From positions 62,001 through 126,000 of the forward strand of contig CAYYPK010000009.1 of assembly GCA_964473525.1 (NCBI GenBank): a DNA stretch of 64,000 nucleotides, written 5' to 3'. The translations under genes were made by a program, and so were the position numbers. The stretch comes from GCA-2687025 sp964473525. Lineage in GTDB: Bacteria; Poribacteria; WGA-4E; GCA-2687025. The notes beneath the pieces are model-generated. The model saw only the letters and a program-made list of their open reading frames with translations, did not search any database and was not told the DNA's origin. Shown piece by piece: positions 45,401-53,400 of the stretch (positions are counted from its first letter, which is position 1; each line of letters opens with the position of its first letter).

Positions 45401-46891
45401 GTGTGGCGGCAACAGCACCGTGCCTTCCGGCGCCACCATCAGCGATAGGCTCTGTGGTGGCTCCGGGTTCGACGGCGACCACCACGTGACGTGGAGCGTG
45501 TCGCCGGAGACGATCACACGGCTGTGAGGGATGGCGGACAGAACGTTGGAGTCGAGTTGGTCCAGCGGGCCGACGTACCCCGTGATGGCGTCTTGCACCA
45601 AAGCGGAGTGAGACACCGGTTGCACGTCCAACGGCTGCCACGTCTCGGCGTCCGGGTCGTCCTCGTCTGGGACAGGACGTTTCTGCTGCTCGCGATCCAG
45701 TTCCAAGAGGGCAATGCGGCGCTCGATCTCGCGAATCCGCTGTCGAGGCCCGTCGAAGTAGTCCATGCCGAAGCGCCGTAGGGTGTGACGGGACTCGTCC
45801 AACATCTGTCGACGCGCCTCGTCTTCGGCCTGACTCGTCAGGAGTTCCTGCTGGCTGAACGGCTGTATCGTCGTGTCGCGCCTTCGCGTGGGGACGACGA
45901 GGACATCTCCGGCGCGTAGCAACTCGTCCGGGCCGCCGAAGGCGCCGTCGCGGTGGATGACGTACGTTCCGTCGGGGTTGGCGCTGTCCGTGGGTCCGCC
46001 CGCCATGCGGATGTAGTCTTGGGTGGACAGCTCGGGTTGGAACAGGAAGGAGCCCGTCTGTAGGACCGCTCCCGTCACGAGGATGCGCTTGAGCGCTGGC
46101 TCCTCGATATCCGCCACATCCTCGGGGTCGATGTCAGGGCGCGCGGGGTCGATCGCGTCCTCGTCGGTCAGGACGACACGTTGGTGCGGCACAACGAGCG
46201 TGTCACCGGGCAGTATCTGCGTGAGATCCTGCGCGTTGTGCAGTCTGCCGTTGGCGCGAAGAACCCAAACGATGCCTTGGTCCGCAAGCTCCGTCAGCCC
46301 AGCCGCGGCGGCAATGTAGTTCTGCACGGTCCATCGAGGCCGGTAGGGAAGCCGAATGGGGCGCTCCACGGCTCCCGTCACGCGCACGCCCGATTCGTCC
46401 TCGCCCTGCGGCACGATGGGAACGGGCGGTGGAGCCGTGTCGGCTTCTTCGTCTGGAGCTTCCAGTGGCATGGCGTCGGCCTGCATTTGCTCCGCTTGCT
46501 CCGCGGACAGCACCAGCAGACGCTCGCCGCCTAACAGCATCGTCGTTGGGGTCAGCCAAGCGGCCTCACCCGTCGGGGCGCCTACGAGCACCCGCGTGAT
46601 GTCCAGCTCAGCCGGGTTGATGCCCGCGAATAGCAGGTACTCGACGGGTGACAGGCGGTCACTGTACACCAACGGGCCGGGATACGGCGCCTCGCCAAGA
46701 ACCGTCACGACGCTCATGTCTTCCTCGACATCCTCGCCCAGCTCGAAGGCGTCCGCGGAGATGGTGGCGGACTCGGAGTCTGTCTTGCCGGATGACGTTG
46801 CCGGACGGGCGCCCTGCGCCAGACCGAACCCCACAGGCAGAGCCAGACTAGCCAGCAGCGACAGGAGTAGAAAGCGCGATAGGCGTCGCAT
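42425..46891 (-). CDS. Giant SLBB-repeat polysaccharide export protein
   Basis: 1488 aa from ATG 46891 (GGAG 10 bases upstream); an upstream start at 46918 is possible. Signal peptide to ~residue 27. I count twelve SLBB-type modules, each beginning with a V-x-G-x-V/A-x-x-P-strand and ending in a G-G/A-G-L-like helix: three before and nine after a polysaccharide-export (Wza-like) core at residues ~430-540 (VSGDTLHVTWWSP, GTVLLPPHGPFVVLGKT). The chain ends in a hydrophobic helix (FALTTAATTLVVIAAV). Wza-like proteins form outer-membrane export channels for polysaccharide. Twelve SLBBs are far more than the usual two to four. Divergent from the TonB receptor by ~130 bp. Confidence 0.9.
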   Translation of the reverse strand: MRRLSRFLLLSLLASLALPVGFGLAQGARPATSSGKTDSESATISADAFELGEDVEEDMSVVTVLGEAPYPGPLVYSDRLSPVEYLLFAGINPAELDITRVLVGAPTGEAAWLTPTTMLLGGERLLVLSAEQAEQMQADAMPLEAPDEEADTAPPPVPIVPQGEDESGVRVTGAVERPIRLPYRPRWTVQNYIAAAAGLTELADQGIVWVLRANGRLHNAQDLTQILPGDTLVVPHQRVVLTDEDAIDPARPDIDPEDVADIEEPALKRILVTGAVLQTGSFLFQPELSTQDYIRMAGGPTDSANPDGTYVIHRDGAFGGPDELLRAGDVLVVPTRRRDTTIQPFSQQELLTSQAEDEARRQMLDESRHTLRRFGMDYFDGPRQRIREIERRIALLELDREQQKRPVPDEDDPDAETWQPLDVQPVSHSALVQDAITGYVGPLDQLDSNVLSAIPHSRVIVSGDTLHVTWWSPSNPEPPQSLSLMVAPEGTVLLPPHGPFVVLGKTLEEFERDARDLLARNTFADLRLVATFGSLRTMQVSIVGNVFRAGTYALSNAATLFNALLFSGGPNEAGSLRRIVLKRGDTTYEVDFYAYLLHGDAGQDQSLQGGDLIYVAPIGRQVSVTGEVHRPGIYELTEGEEFRDLMELVGGIRASGFAKSVQIDSVNDFSQRVIRNVDATGDLTDAPPLHDGDYVTVYPVSSDPVNTVQATGYVRQPRVYEFRAGMRLSDLIEAAGGLRDDAHRARADLLRRNPDGDTRTLIPIAPDAIAKGSDADIPLQAYDRLVVYGTSEVEWQAPRAVAAQGAVVRPGNYARADNMKLSDLLRMAGSVRPEGHGDHALLLRVDDRGRLAISIAVNLYDLTTSDPLLEDGDVLLVLTHAEAAWEPAQVVRVGGGVQEPGLIPYARGMRVSDALLRAGGAEGDHASVGLLIRKSERWDTAGESFLLALDRILAGDTEADLALEPEDEIIVYRQPEVAWEPAQEVQVTGAVQRGDAYPITVGMRVSDLLFRAGGPVGNAYLERAELYRYMDDYDRQTSITVDLTRALAGDDTADLLLQAGDRLHVWTVREANFVPESTITVYGAVQRPDAYPYYYGMHLSDALNIAGGLLPGHRSTVEIARARREKSAQIIRVDVDAALQGTESDNVDIEPGDVISVLKSREFQDVPRAIAIQGEVAYPGTYVVQGDERISDIITRAGGLTDRAYPAGATLVRDSINIVDTGQQSALEELWQTYEAQNSQDFIREVAKARVETQRQGGTLEPLTDFVSSAAPLAGGVGASLVAGATAPDADEDAESGGEVIVTPSADAQETADEVSETVDQITSNTSTSAVVSLVTPARRIDNLIPTGPVVIDLVAILEDPSSSQNLTLEPRDVINIPSAQNTVSVVGAVRRPITFVYERGQSLEDYLELAGGLTDDGNGESITVLKMNGIAIRAEKVKRIDPGDTIIVPTRVMVEKISSRWDGFLSLARFALTTAATTLVVIAAVRQ

Positions 46892-47020
46892 TCGGGGTGG
46901 CTCCGAGGCTGTGTACAAGCGGATTTACGGGGGTTGGGACATGGACAAACTGGCGGCGCGCCGCCCGTGATGATAACCTTAGAGGAGTTCGCGGAGCAAA
47001 CGAAAGGCCCGCCGCCCTAC

Positions 47021-49303
47021 ATGCCCACCACCACCCGGTTTTGCGTCCTCCGCGCGCGTGTATTTCTTGCGTTCGCCGCCCTCTTTTGCGCGTTCGGTCT
47101 CCTGGCGTCTGGTGAGATTCCGCAGGACACAAAGCTGACCGGCATCGTGCGGGAGGAACTGTCTGGCAAGGCGGTGTCCGACGCTATCGTTACCGTAGCG
47201 GGCATGTCCTCCACGACGGACGACCAAGGCGAATTCGTGATTATTGGCGTTCCCGTCGGGACACACGTGGTGAGCGTCGAGGCGCGTGGATACCGCGCTA
47301 TAGGCAGCCTGGAAGCCCTGGTGTCCAGCGGCCGCGTCACGCGTATGGCAATTGGCCTCGCGCGCGCCGTCACGGATATCGGCGATGTGACCGTCACCTC
47401 GTCCGCTCTTTCTGGTGGGGACCGGTCCCCCAACAGCAGCGTCACGATGGATGCTCTGGAGATCAAAGGCAAGGTAGGAGCCACGTGGGATCCGCAGCGT
47501 GGCTTCGCGGACGGGCCCGGTGTATCGGCGAGTTCCGACATGACCAACAACCTTGTCGTCCGCGGCGGGAATCCTTCCGAGAACCAGATATTCGTTGACC
47601 ACATCGAGATGCCCAACATCAGCCATCTGTCCTGGCAGGGCGAGACGGGCGGCGGCATCGGCATCGTGAACCTCGACTTCGTGCGCGACGCCACGTTTCA
47701 CACGGGCGGTTTCCCGGCCCAGTACGGTGGCAAGCTGTCCTCCGTGCTCGACATCCGCTTCCGCGAGGGCAACCGGGAACGCCTCGGCGGCGAGATGGAA
47801 CTCTCCATGGGCGGCTTCGGCGGCGGCATGGAGGGGCCGTTGCCGGACGGGAACGGATCATGGGTGCTGTCCTACCGCAAGAGCTTCCTCGACCTTCTCA
47901 AGGAGCCAATACGCCTCACCGCCGTGCCGCACTACGAAGACGCGCACGGGAAGGTCGTCGTGGACCTCGCTGGCGACCAGGAACTCTCCGTGTTGGGCAT
48001 CGTCGGTAGGGACGACATCGACATCAAATGGACGCGCGACACGGACCGCGCCGTCTTCGACGGCATGAAATATGCTCTCGGAGCCAACTGGACCGCGCCG
48101 ATGGGGGAGACGGCCTCCTCGCGCGTGACCCTCTCACAGACCGCGAACTACTACGATGTGGAGGTGTTCCAGGGCGGCGATGACGCCCCGGCATACGCGA
48201 ACGACTCCGTCGAGCGCGAAACCACGCTCGAAGCCGTTGTCGACATCGGCGAGACGTACGAGGACGCCTGGCAGTTCGGCGCGCTAGCGCGACTTGTCGA
48301 CTTCCGGCACACCATCGACTCAGAAGCCTGGCGAGGATTCAGCGAGAACCAGGGACGCGCCGTCTGGCTGGACGAACAGCAGATCGACGAAAGCCGTCAG
48401 GCGTTCCGCTTCGAGGGCTTCCTCCATCGCGACATGACGCTCGCGGACGCCGTGACGCTCCGCCTCGGCGTCCGCGCGCAACGCTCCGCGCTTACGGATG
48501 CGGTGAGCGTCGACCCACGATTCGGCCTCTCGTGGCGCGCTACGCCGGACGCGACGTTCAGCGTGAGCGGCGGGCAGTACCACCAGTCGCCCACGTACGC
48601 CGAACTCACTCTTGACGAGGAGAACTTCGACCTTACGGATGCTCGGGCGCGTCATCTGATCGCTGGACTTCATTACAGCGTGGCGGCCGACGCGGTCGTT
48701 CAGGTGGAGGGGTATCGCAAGGTTTACGACGGTGTCCCGGTGTTCCTCGAAGCGGACCAGGTAGCCCCATCGGGACGTCTGGTAAACGAAGGTGAGAAGC
48801 ACGTTACCGGCGTCGATGTCCTCCTGAAGAAGGGTTCGGCGGCGGGGACGTTCGGCAGCATCGTGGCAACGCTGTCCAAGTCCCGCGCGCTAGACGTGTT
48901 GGGTGAGTGGTACCCCGACGACTTCGACTACCGCAAGATGCTCACGCTCACCGGTGGGGCGCCGTTGGTCGCCGGTTGGCGCGCGAGCGGGCGATGGCGT
49001 TTCGTCGGCGGCCGACCGTTCACGCAGTGGCCCATCCTCGAGCTGGATGACGGGCGCTACGACATCTCACCAGAGTTCACGATGCGCAACCAGGTGCGGT
49101 ATCCCGACTACCATCGACTGGATCTGCGCGTGGACCGTCGCCTCGACTTCAACGGGTGGGGCACGTCGCTCTTCTTCGAGGTGCAGAACGTGTACAACCG
49201 CGAGAACGTCTTCTCACGCCAGTTCGACGCTAAGAATGGACGCTTCCTTGACGTCCTCCAGTTCCAGCGGCTTGGGATCGTGGGTCTGATCGCCGACTTC
49301 TAG
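47021..49303 (+). CDS. TonB-dependent outer-membrane receptor
   Basis: 760 aa from ATG 47021, giving a normal signal peptide (FLAFAALFCAFGLLASG); earlier in-frame ATGs at 46970 and 46934 are possible. Residues ~37-95 are a carboxypeptidase-regulatory-like domain (LTGIVREELSGKAVSDAIVT). The plug spans ~140-240, with VVRGGNPSENQIFVDHIEMP and FPAQYGGKLSSVLDIRFR. The rest is a beta-barrel ending in FQRLGIVGLIADF, with a terminal Phe for BAM recognition. Imports or recognises a large ligand at the outer membrane. Carbohydrate genes nearby make a glycan ligand possible, but no SusD is present. Confidence 0.92.
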   Translation: MPTTTRFCVLRARVFLAFAALFCAFGLLASGEIPQDTKLTGIVREELSGKAVSDAIVTVAGMSSTTDDQGEFVIIGVPVGTHVVSVEARGYRAIGSLEALVSSGRVTRMAIGLARAVTDIGDVTVTSSALSGGDRSPNSSVTMDALEIKGKVGATWDPQRGFADGPGVSASSDMTNNLVVRGGNPSENQIFVDHIEMPNISHLSWQGETGGGIGIVNLDFVRDATFHTGGFPAQYGGKLSSVLDIRFREGNRERLGGEMELSMGGFGGGMEGPLPDGNGSWVLSYRKSFLDLLKEPIRLTAVPHYEDAHGKVVVDLAGDQELSVLGIVGRDDIDIKWTRDTDRAVFDGMKYALGANWTAPMGETASSRVTLSQTANYYDVEVFQGGDDAPAYANDSVERETTLEAVVDIGETYEDAWQFGALARLVDFRHTIDSEAWRGFSENQGRAVWLDEQQIDESRQAFRFEGFLHRDMTLADAVTLRLGVRAQRSALTDAVSVDPRFGLSWRATPDATFSVSGGQYHQSPTYAELTLDEENFDLTDARARHLIAGLHYSVAADAVVQVEGYRKVYDGVPVFLEADQVAPSGRLVNEGEKHVTGVDVLLKKGSAAGTFGSIVATLSKSRALDVLGEWYPDDFDYRKMLTLTGGAPLVAGWRASGRWRFVGGRPFTQWPILELDDGRYDISPEFTMRNQVRYPDYHRLDLRVDRRLDFNGWGTSLFFEVQNVYNRENVFSRQFDAKNGRFLDVLQFQRLGIVGLIADF

Positions 49304-49386
49304 CCGTGCGTAAAGCGCGTGCGAGTAAGCTTCTTCCACCACGCGCGGCGCTGAGATTCACGGATGGCGCCCAGCTCGGCGTAGAG

Positions 49387-50295
49387 TCACGGGCGAACCT
49401 GACCCATCGACTTCAGCCACCCCCACGTGAACGGTTTCCTGCCACGCGCGGAGACATTCCACGGGTGCGCCGTGTCGAACCCTCTTACCCAACGCGCGCG
49501 GATGGGCAGGGGCTCGTATTGGCCCGTCTCAATGTCGACGAGGTGGACGTCACCGGCGTTGTCGGTCACTACCATCCGCCGCGAACCGAGCCAAGACGCG
49601 GCCGAAGGAGAAAGGGGCGGCGGCAGGGCAACGGGGATGGGGGTGCGTATCCCCGTCACCATGTCGTAGACGTGTATCTCCAAGTCCCCTCGTGGCGCCC
49701 GCAAGTAGGCGATACTCCGCCCGTCTGGTCCCAGAAACGGGTCGTGTTCAAGGAGGACGAGTTCCTCGTTCATGCTGCCGTCGATGGGCGCCTGATGGAT
49801 GCCCCACCCCTTGCCGCGTCGGATAAAGAGGATGCGCTCGTTGTCGGGGAACCATGACACTGACGTGTCGAGGAAGCCTGCTCCTGATGCAATGATCGTC
49901 TCCGCTCCCGTACGCAGGTCGACGAGACCGATCGGACTCCTTCCGTCCCGGTCCTCACCGAGCGTATAGGCGACGTATCGACCGTTTGGAGAGAAAGCAG
50001 ACAGGTACTTTCCCCTTGGCGAGTGCGTGTGCTGCCGCACGTTGCGGCCGTCCGCTCGCATCGTGTAGATGTCCCACGCGCCGTTGCGATCCGACACGAA
50101 CGCGATGTTTCTTCCGTCCCCGGACCAAGTGGGCTCGCGATCACTGGCCGGGTGGTTTGTCAGTGTCGTGTGGCGTCCCGCCTCGACATCGTAGACCTTG
50201 ATGTCGTCGTCACTGTACGCGACGAGCACTCCGGCCGCGCAGGGCAGCGCCGACGCCATGGAGAGCATGAGGACGATGGTTGCGACTCGCGTCAT
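49387..50295 (-). CDS. TolB-like beta-propeller secreted protein
   Basis: 302 aa. Signal peptide residues 1-~21 (IVLMLSMASALPCAA). About six WD40-like/TolB PD40 repeats, each with an SxDGRxIAF-type strand (GDGRNIAFVSDRNGAWDIYT, PNGRYVAYTLGED). Ends AHPWNVSARGRKPFTWGWLK plus a short basic tail. Last of four tandem paralogues. PD40 repeats are protein- or peptide-binding propellers, often in the cell envelope. No enzymatic site. The next gene upstream (second copy) starts 29 bp before. Confidence 0.88.
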   Translation of the reverse strand: MTRVATIVLMLSMASALPCAAGVLVAYSDDDIKVYDVEAGRHTTLTNHPASDREPTWSGDGRNIAFVSDRNGAWDIYTMRADGRNVRQHTHSPRGKYLSAFSPNGRYVAYTLGEDRDGRSPIGLVDLRTGAETIIASGAGFLDTSVSWFPDNERILFIRRGKGWGIHQAPIDGSMNEELVLLEHDPFLGPDGRSIAYLRAPRGDLEIHVYDMVTGIRTPIPVALPPPLSPSAASWLGSRRMVVTDNAGDVHLVDIETGQYEPLPIRARWVRGFDTAHPWNVSARGRKPFTWGWLKSMGQVRP

Positions 50296-50323
50296 GCGCT
50301 GCCTCCTGCGCTGAACGCCAACG

Positions 50324-51244
50324 TCATGGGCGCTTGCTGAGGGACTTCAGCCAACCCCACGTGAAAGGTCGCTTGCCGCGCGCGGACGCGTCCCACGGAT
50401 GCGCCGGGTCGAACCATCTTGCCCAATAGCCCTGTACCGGCAACCTTTCGCCCCGACCGCCCTCGATGCCCACCAGATACTGCTGGATGGGGTCGATGGG
50501 GTGTTGACCCGCGACAAGCAGACGCGCGCCGTCACCCGTCCACCTCGCGACGATGGGGGTGGCCCCGCCGGGGAGGTCCAGAGGCACTCGCCTGTCCTCT
50601 CCCGTCTCCACGTTGAGGAGACGCACATGCGGTTCGCCCGGTCGGTCTTGGCGATACGCCAAGAGGCGGCCATGAGGACCCATCGCCGGCTCATAGCCGC
50701 TGGCGATCTTGCGTTCTTCGCCGACGCCGTCGATGCGGGTCTCGTAGATGCCGAAACCGAGCCCTCGACGGCCGTAGACGACGCGTTCGCCATCTGAAGA
50801 CCACGAGGCCGCGACGTCCATTGAACCGACGCCCGAAGTGATGGATGTGACGGCCCCGGTGCGCAGATCAGCCAATCCAATAGGGCGCGCCCGTTGCCCG
50901 TCGTCGGTGTTCATGGAATAGGCTATGTAGCGGCCGTTCGGCGACAGAGCGGGTTCGGCCCCGCCCTCGTCCTCGTGCGTCCGTTGTCGGATGTCCGTGC
51001 CGTCCGCGTTCATCGTGTACATGTGCCACCCGCCACCACGATCCGACACGAAGGCGATCGTCCGCCCATCCCCGGACCACGATGGATCGAGGTCCGACGC
51101 GGGGTCATTCGTGATGTTCGTGTGTTCGTCGGTGGCCATGTCGTAGACTTTGATGTCGCCGCCGCCATACGCAATGAACGGCGCGGCGCCGGAGGGCAGT
51201 GCCATGGTCGCGAGCATCCAGCCGATGAAGACTGCCCGTCTCAC
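50324..51244 (-). CDS. TolB-like beta-propeller secreted protein
   Basis: 306 aa, GTG start at 51244 preceded by AGGAGGG. Signal peptide (AVFIGWMLATMALPSGAA). PD40-type repeats in the same order as its neighbours: GDGRTIAFVSDRGGGWHMYT, ALSPNGRYIAYSMNTDDGQR, SSDGERVVYGRRGLGFGIYE. Ends with AHPWDASARGKRPFTWGWLK. High similarity to the adjacent copies indicates recent tandem duplication. Function unknown. Confidence 0.88.
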   Translation of the reverse strand: MRRAVFIGWMLATMALPSGAAPFIAYGGGDIKVYDMATDEHTNITNDPASDLDPSWSGDGRTIAFVSDRGGGWHMYTMNADGTDIRQRTHEDEGGAEPALSPNGRYIAYSMNTDDGQRARPIGLADLRTGAVTSITSGVGSMDVAASWSSDGERVVYGRRGLGFGIYETRIDGVGEERKIASGYEPAMGPHGRLLAYRQDRPGEPHVRLLNVETGEDRRVPLDLPGGATPIVARWTGDGARLLVAGQHPIDPIQQYLVGIEGGRGERLPVQGYWARWFDPAHPWDASARGKRPFTWGWLKSLSKRP

Positions 51245-51253
51245 TGATCCCTC

Positions 51254-52216
51254 CTACTCGGCGCGCGGCCCCGGGCGGACATGACCCATAGACTTCAGCC
51301 AGCCCCATGTGAACGGTTGCTTCCCGCGCGCGGACACGTCCCACGGGTGCGCCGGGTCGTACCATCCGACCCAGAACCCCTGCACCGGCAGGGCCTCGAC
51401 ATCTCCAGTCTGTATGTCGGCGAGGAACTGGTCTCCCTCTCCGTCGGTGATGTAGATATGGCCGCCGTCGTTGGTCCAGCGAAGCGTGACGGGCCAATTA
51501 GGGGCCGGCAGCAGCACCGCCGTCTTTTCACGTGTCCTGGCTTCCACGTCGTAGAGATAGACATGGGTCTTATCGTCCAATCCCGCCCTCGCGGCGATGG
51601 ATAGGCCGTCTCGGGACAGGGCGGGGGCGATGGCCCTTCGCACGAACTCCTCTCCGCCATCGTGGATGTTGACCTTGACGACTTCGAAACCATGCCCGAA
51701 ACCCCGCCCGTAGAGGACGTGGTCGCTGTCGGGAAACCACGACACTTCGAGCTCGAAAACGCCGACATCGGCCGCTATGGACTTCTCCGTCCCGGTCTCC
51801 AGGTCGAGTATCAGCACAGGCGTGGGGTCATTGAGGCCCGCGAGACCCTCGATGTGCAGCGTGTAGGCGACGTAGCGCCCGTTGGGCGAGAAGACCGGCT
51901 TGGACTCCCGCTCTGGGGTGTCCGTTCGCTGCTGAATGTTCCTGCCGGCAGCGTCCATGGTGTAGACATCCCACGCCCCGTTCCGATTCGACAGGAACAC
52001 GATCTGGTTCCCGTCTCGCGACCAGTCGGGCTGAATGTCTTTGGCTGGGTCGTCCATGAGTTTGGTGTGCCTGCCTGTGGCGAGATCGTACACGGTGATG
52101 TCACGACCTCCGTACACCATGAACGGGCCTGCCATCGTCCACGCTGGCGCGAGAACTAGCAAGCACGCGATCGCACGCGGCACTCGGCGCGTTGTCATCG
52201 GGTCTGTGGCTGTCAT
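51254..52216 (-). CDS. TolB-like beta-propeller secreted protein
   Basis: 320 aa. The start ATG 52216 was chosen because it overlaps the TGA of the preceding gene (ATGA) and has GGAGGAG 7 bases upstream. Signal peptide ends near residue 30 (LAPAWTMA). PD40 repeats GDGNQ.IVFLSNRNGAWDVY and SPNGRYVAYTLHIEG match the neighbours. C-terminal AHPWDVSARGKQPFTWGWLK followed by an 11-residue tail. Third of the set in transcription order after the divergent 53202 copy. Confidence 0.88.
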   Translation of the reverse strand: MTATDPMTTRRVPRAIACLLVLAPAWTMAGPFMVYGGRDITVYDLATGRHTKLMDDPAKDIQPDWSRDGNQIVFLSNRNGAWDVYTMDAAGRNIQQRTDTPERESKPVFSPNGRYVAYTLHIEGLAGLNDPTPVLILDLETGTEKSIAADVGVFELEVSWFPDSDHVLYGRGFGHGFEVVKVNIHDGGEEFVRRAIAPALSRDGLSIAARAGLDDKTHVYLYDVEARTREKTAVLLPAPNWPVTLRWTNDGGHIYITDGEGDQFLADIQTGDVEALPVQGFWVGWYDPAHPWDVSARGKQPFTWGWLKSMGHVRPGPRAE

Positions 52217-53202
52217 CGCCGGGCTCCTCCCAGCTCCTTCAGCCACCCCCACGTGTATGGCCGGTGGCCGGCGGCCGACGCGCCGAGCACCCCGGAACGG
52301 TCCCACCGCGGCGATGTCTCGTAGGCCGGGTGGGACGTGATCCTGCGCAGGGAGCCGCCACTCGGGGACATCGCGTAGATGTCGAAGTGCGTCGCCTCGC
52401 CCGCGTCGGTGGCGAAGGCTATCTCGGCGTCGTGGGCGTCCCAATCTGGCCAGTAGTCCTTGGGGAGAGTATTCATGAGGCGCGTCTTCTCGCCCGTTTC
52501 CACGTCGACGAGCCAGATGTCCTGCCGCGTGAAGCCAGGGTTCGAGTGGTACGCCACGCGCGACCCCCGTGTCGACCAACTCGGCCGGCTGTCGAACGAT
52601 CCGGGCTGTGTGACGATCCGTCCAGTGCCGTCGCCGGCCAGCGAGACCACGCGTAGATGAGCGTCTGCGCCTAGGCCGCTAGCGGACACGTACGCCAGCT
52701 CCGCACCGTTGCCGCGCCATGTAGGCGCCCCCGCCTGCCTGCGATCCGTTGTGACCTGCCGGATGTCCTCTCCATCAGGCGTCATCACGTACAGCTCGCC
52801 GCCTGCCCCCGCGTCACCGGCCGCGAAGGCGATGAGCGACCCGTCCGGCGACCATGCGGGTGATCCGGCGTAGCCAGGCAGATCTGTAATCCGACGCACG
52901 CCGGACCCGTCCGCGTTGATGGCCCAGATGCCCGACCCCTCCGGCGTCCAGACCCCGAACGCGATCTGCGACCCGTCCGGCGACCACGTCGGCGACAGTT
53001 CCCGGCGGTCGATGTTGTCACCGGCTCCCGCCGTGAGCTTGCGCACGTTCGTCCCGTCGCCGTTCATCAGGAAGAGGACGTTCGCCCCCAGGCGGTTGGA
53101 CACGAAGACGATCCGTGTGTCCTTGGGGCTGTGGCCAAGGGCAACGCTGCACAGCAACGCCAGCCCGATGAGGCACGAGAGGCGAGATACATATGGTCGC
53201 AC
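52213..53202 (-). CDS. TolB-like beta-propeller secreted protein (divergent copy)
   Basis: 329 aa from GTG 53202 with CAGGAG 6 bases upstream; a GTG at 53229 is possible. Signal peptide (LIGLALLCSVALGHS). Six PD40 repeats with the consensus WSPDGSxIAF (TWSPDGSQIAFGVWTPEGSG, AWSPDGSLIAFAAGDAG). Less similar to the other three but shares the end: YTWGWLKELGG. First gene of the four-gene run, divergent from the glycogen synthase-like gene 198 bp away. Closest of the four to ordinary TolB. Confidence 0.88.
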   Translation of the reverse strand: MRPYVSRLSCLIGLALLCSVALGHSPKDTRIVFVSNRLGANVLFLMNGDGTNVRKLTAGAGDNIDRRELSPTWSPDGSQIAFGVWTPEGSGIWAINADGSGVRRITDLPGYAGSPAWSPDGSLIAFAAGDAGAGGELYVMTPDGEDIRQVTTDRRQAGAPTWRGNGAELAYVSASGLGADAHLRVVSLAGDGTGRIVTQPGSFDSRPSWSTRGSRVAYHSNPGFTRQDIWLVDVETGEKTRLMNTLPKDYWPDWDAHDAEIAFATDAGEATHFDIYAMSPSGGSLRRITSHPAYETSPRWDRSGVLGASAAGHRPYTWGWLKELGGARR

Positions 53203-53400
53203 GGCTGGCTCCTGGCAAGGGTCGGCCACCTACTCTCACATTCTGCCATCCAGAGATGGAGCGCGCCAGGAGAATCCACTCTCGCCGCGCGGCTCAGGGA
53301 CAGCCAGGGGGTCGGTGACCTTGAAGCGCGCCGCATCCCCTGCAACACTGACAGCAGCGGCGATGCCACGGCCGCCGGGACTGCATGGAGAGAGGGAGCC

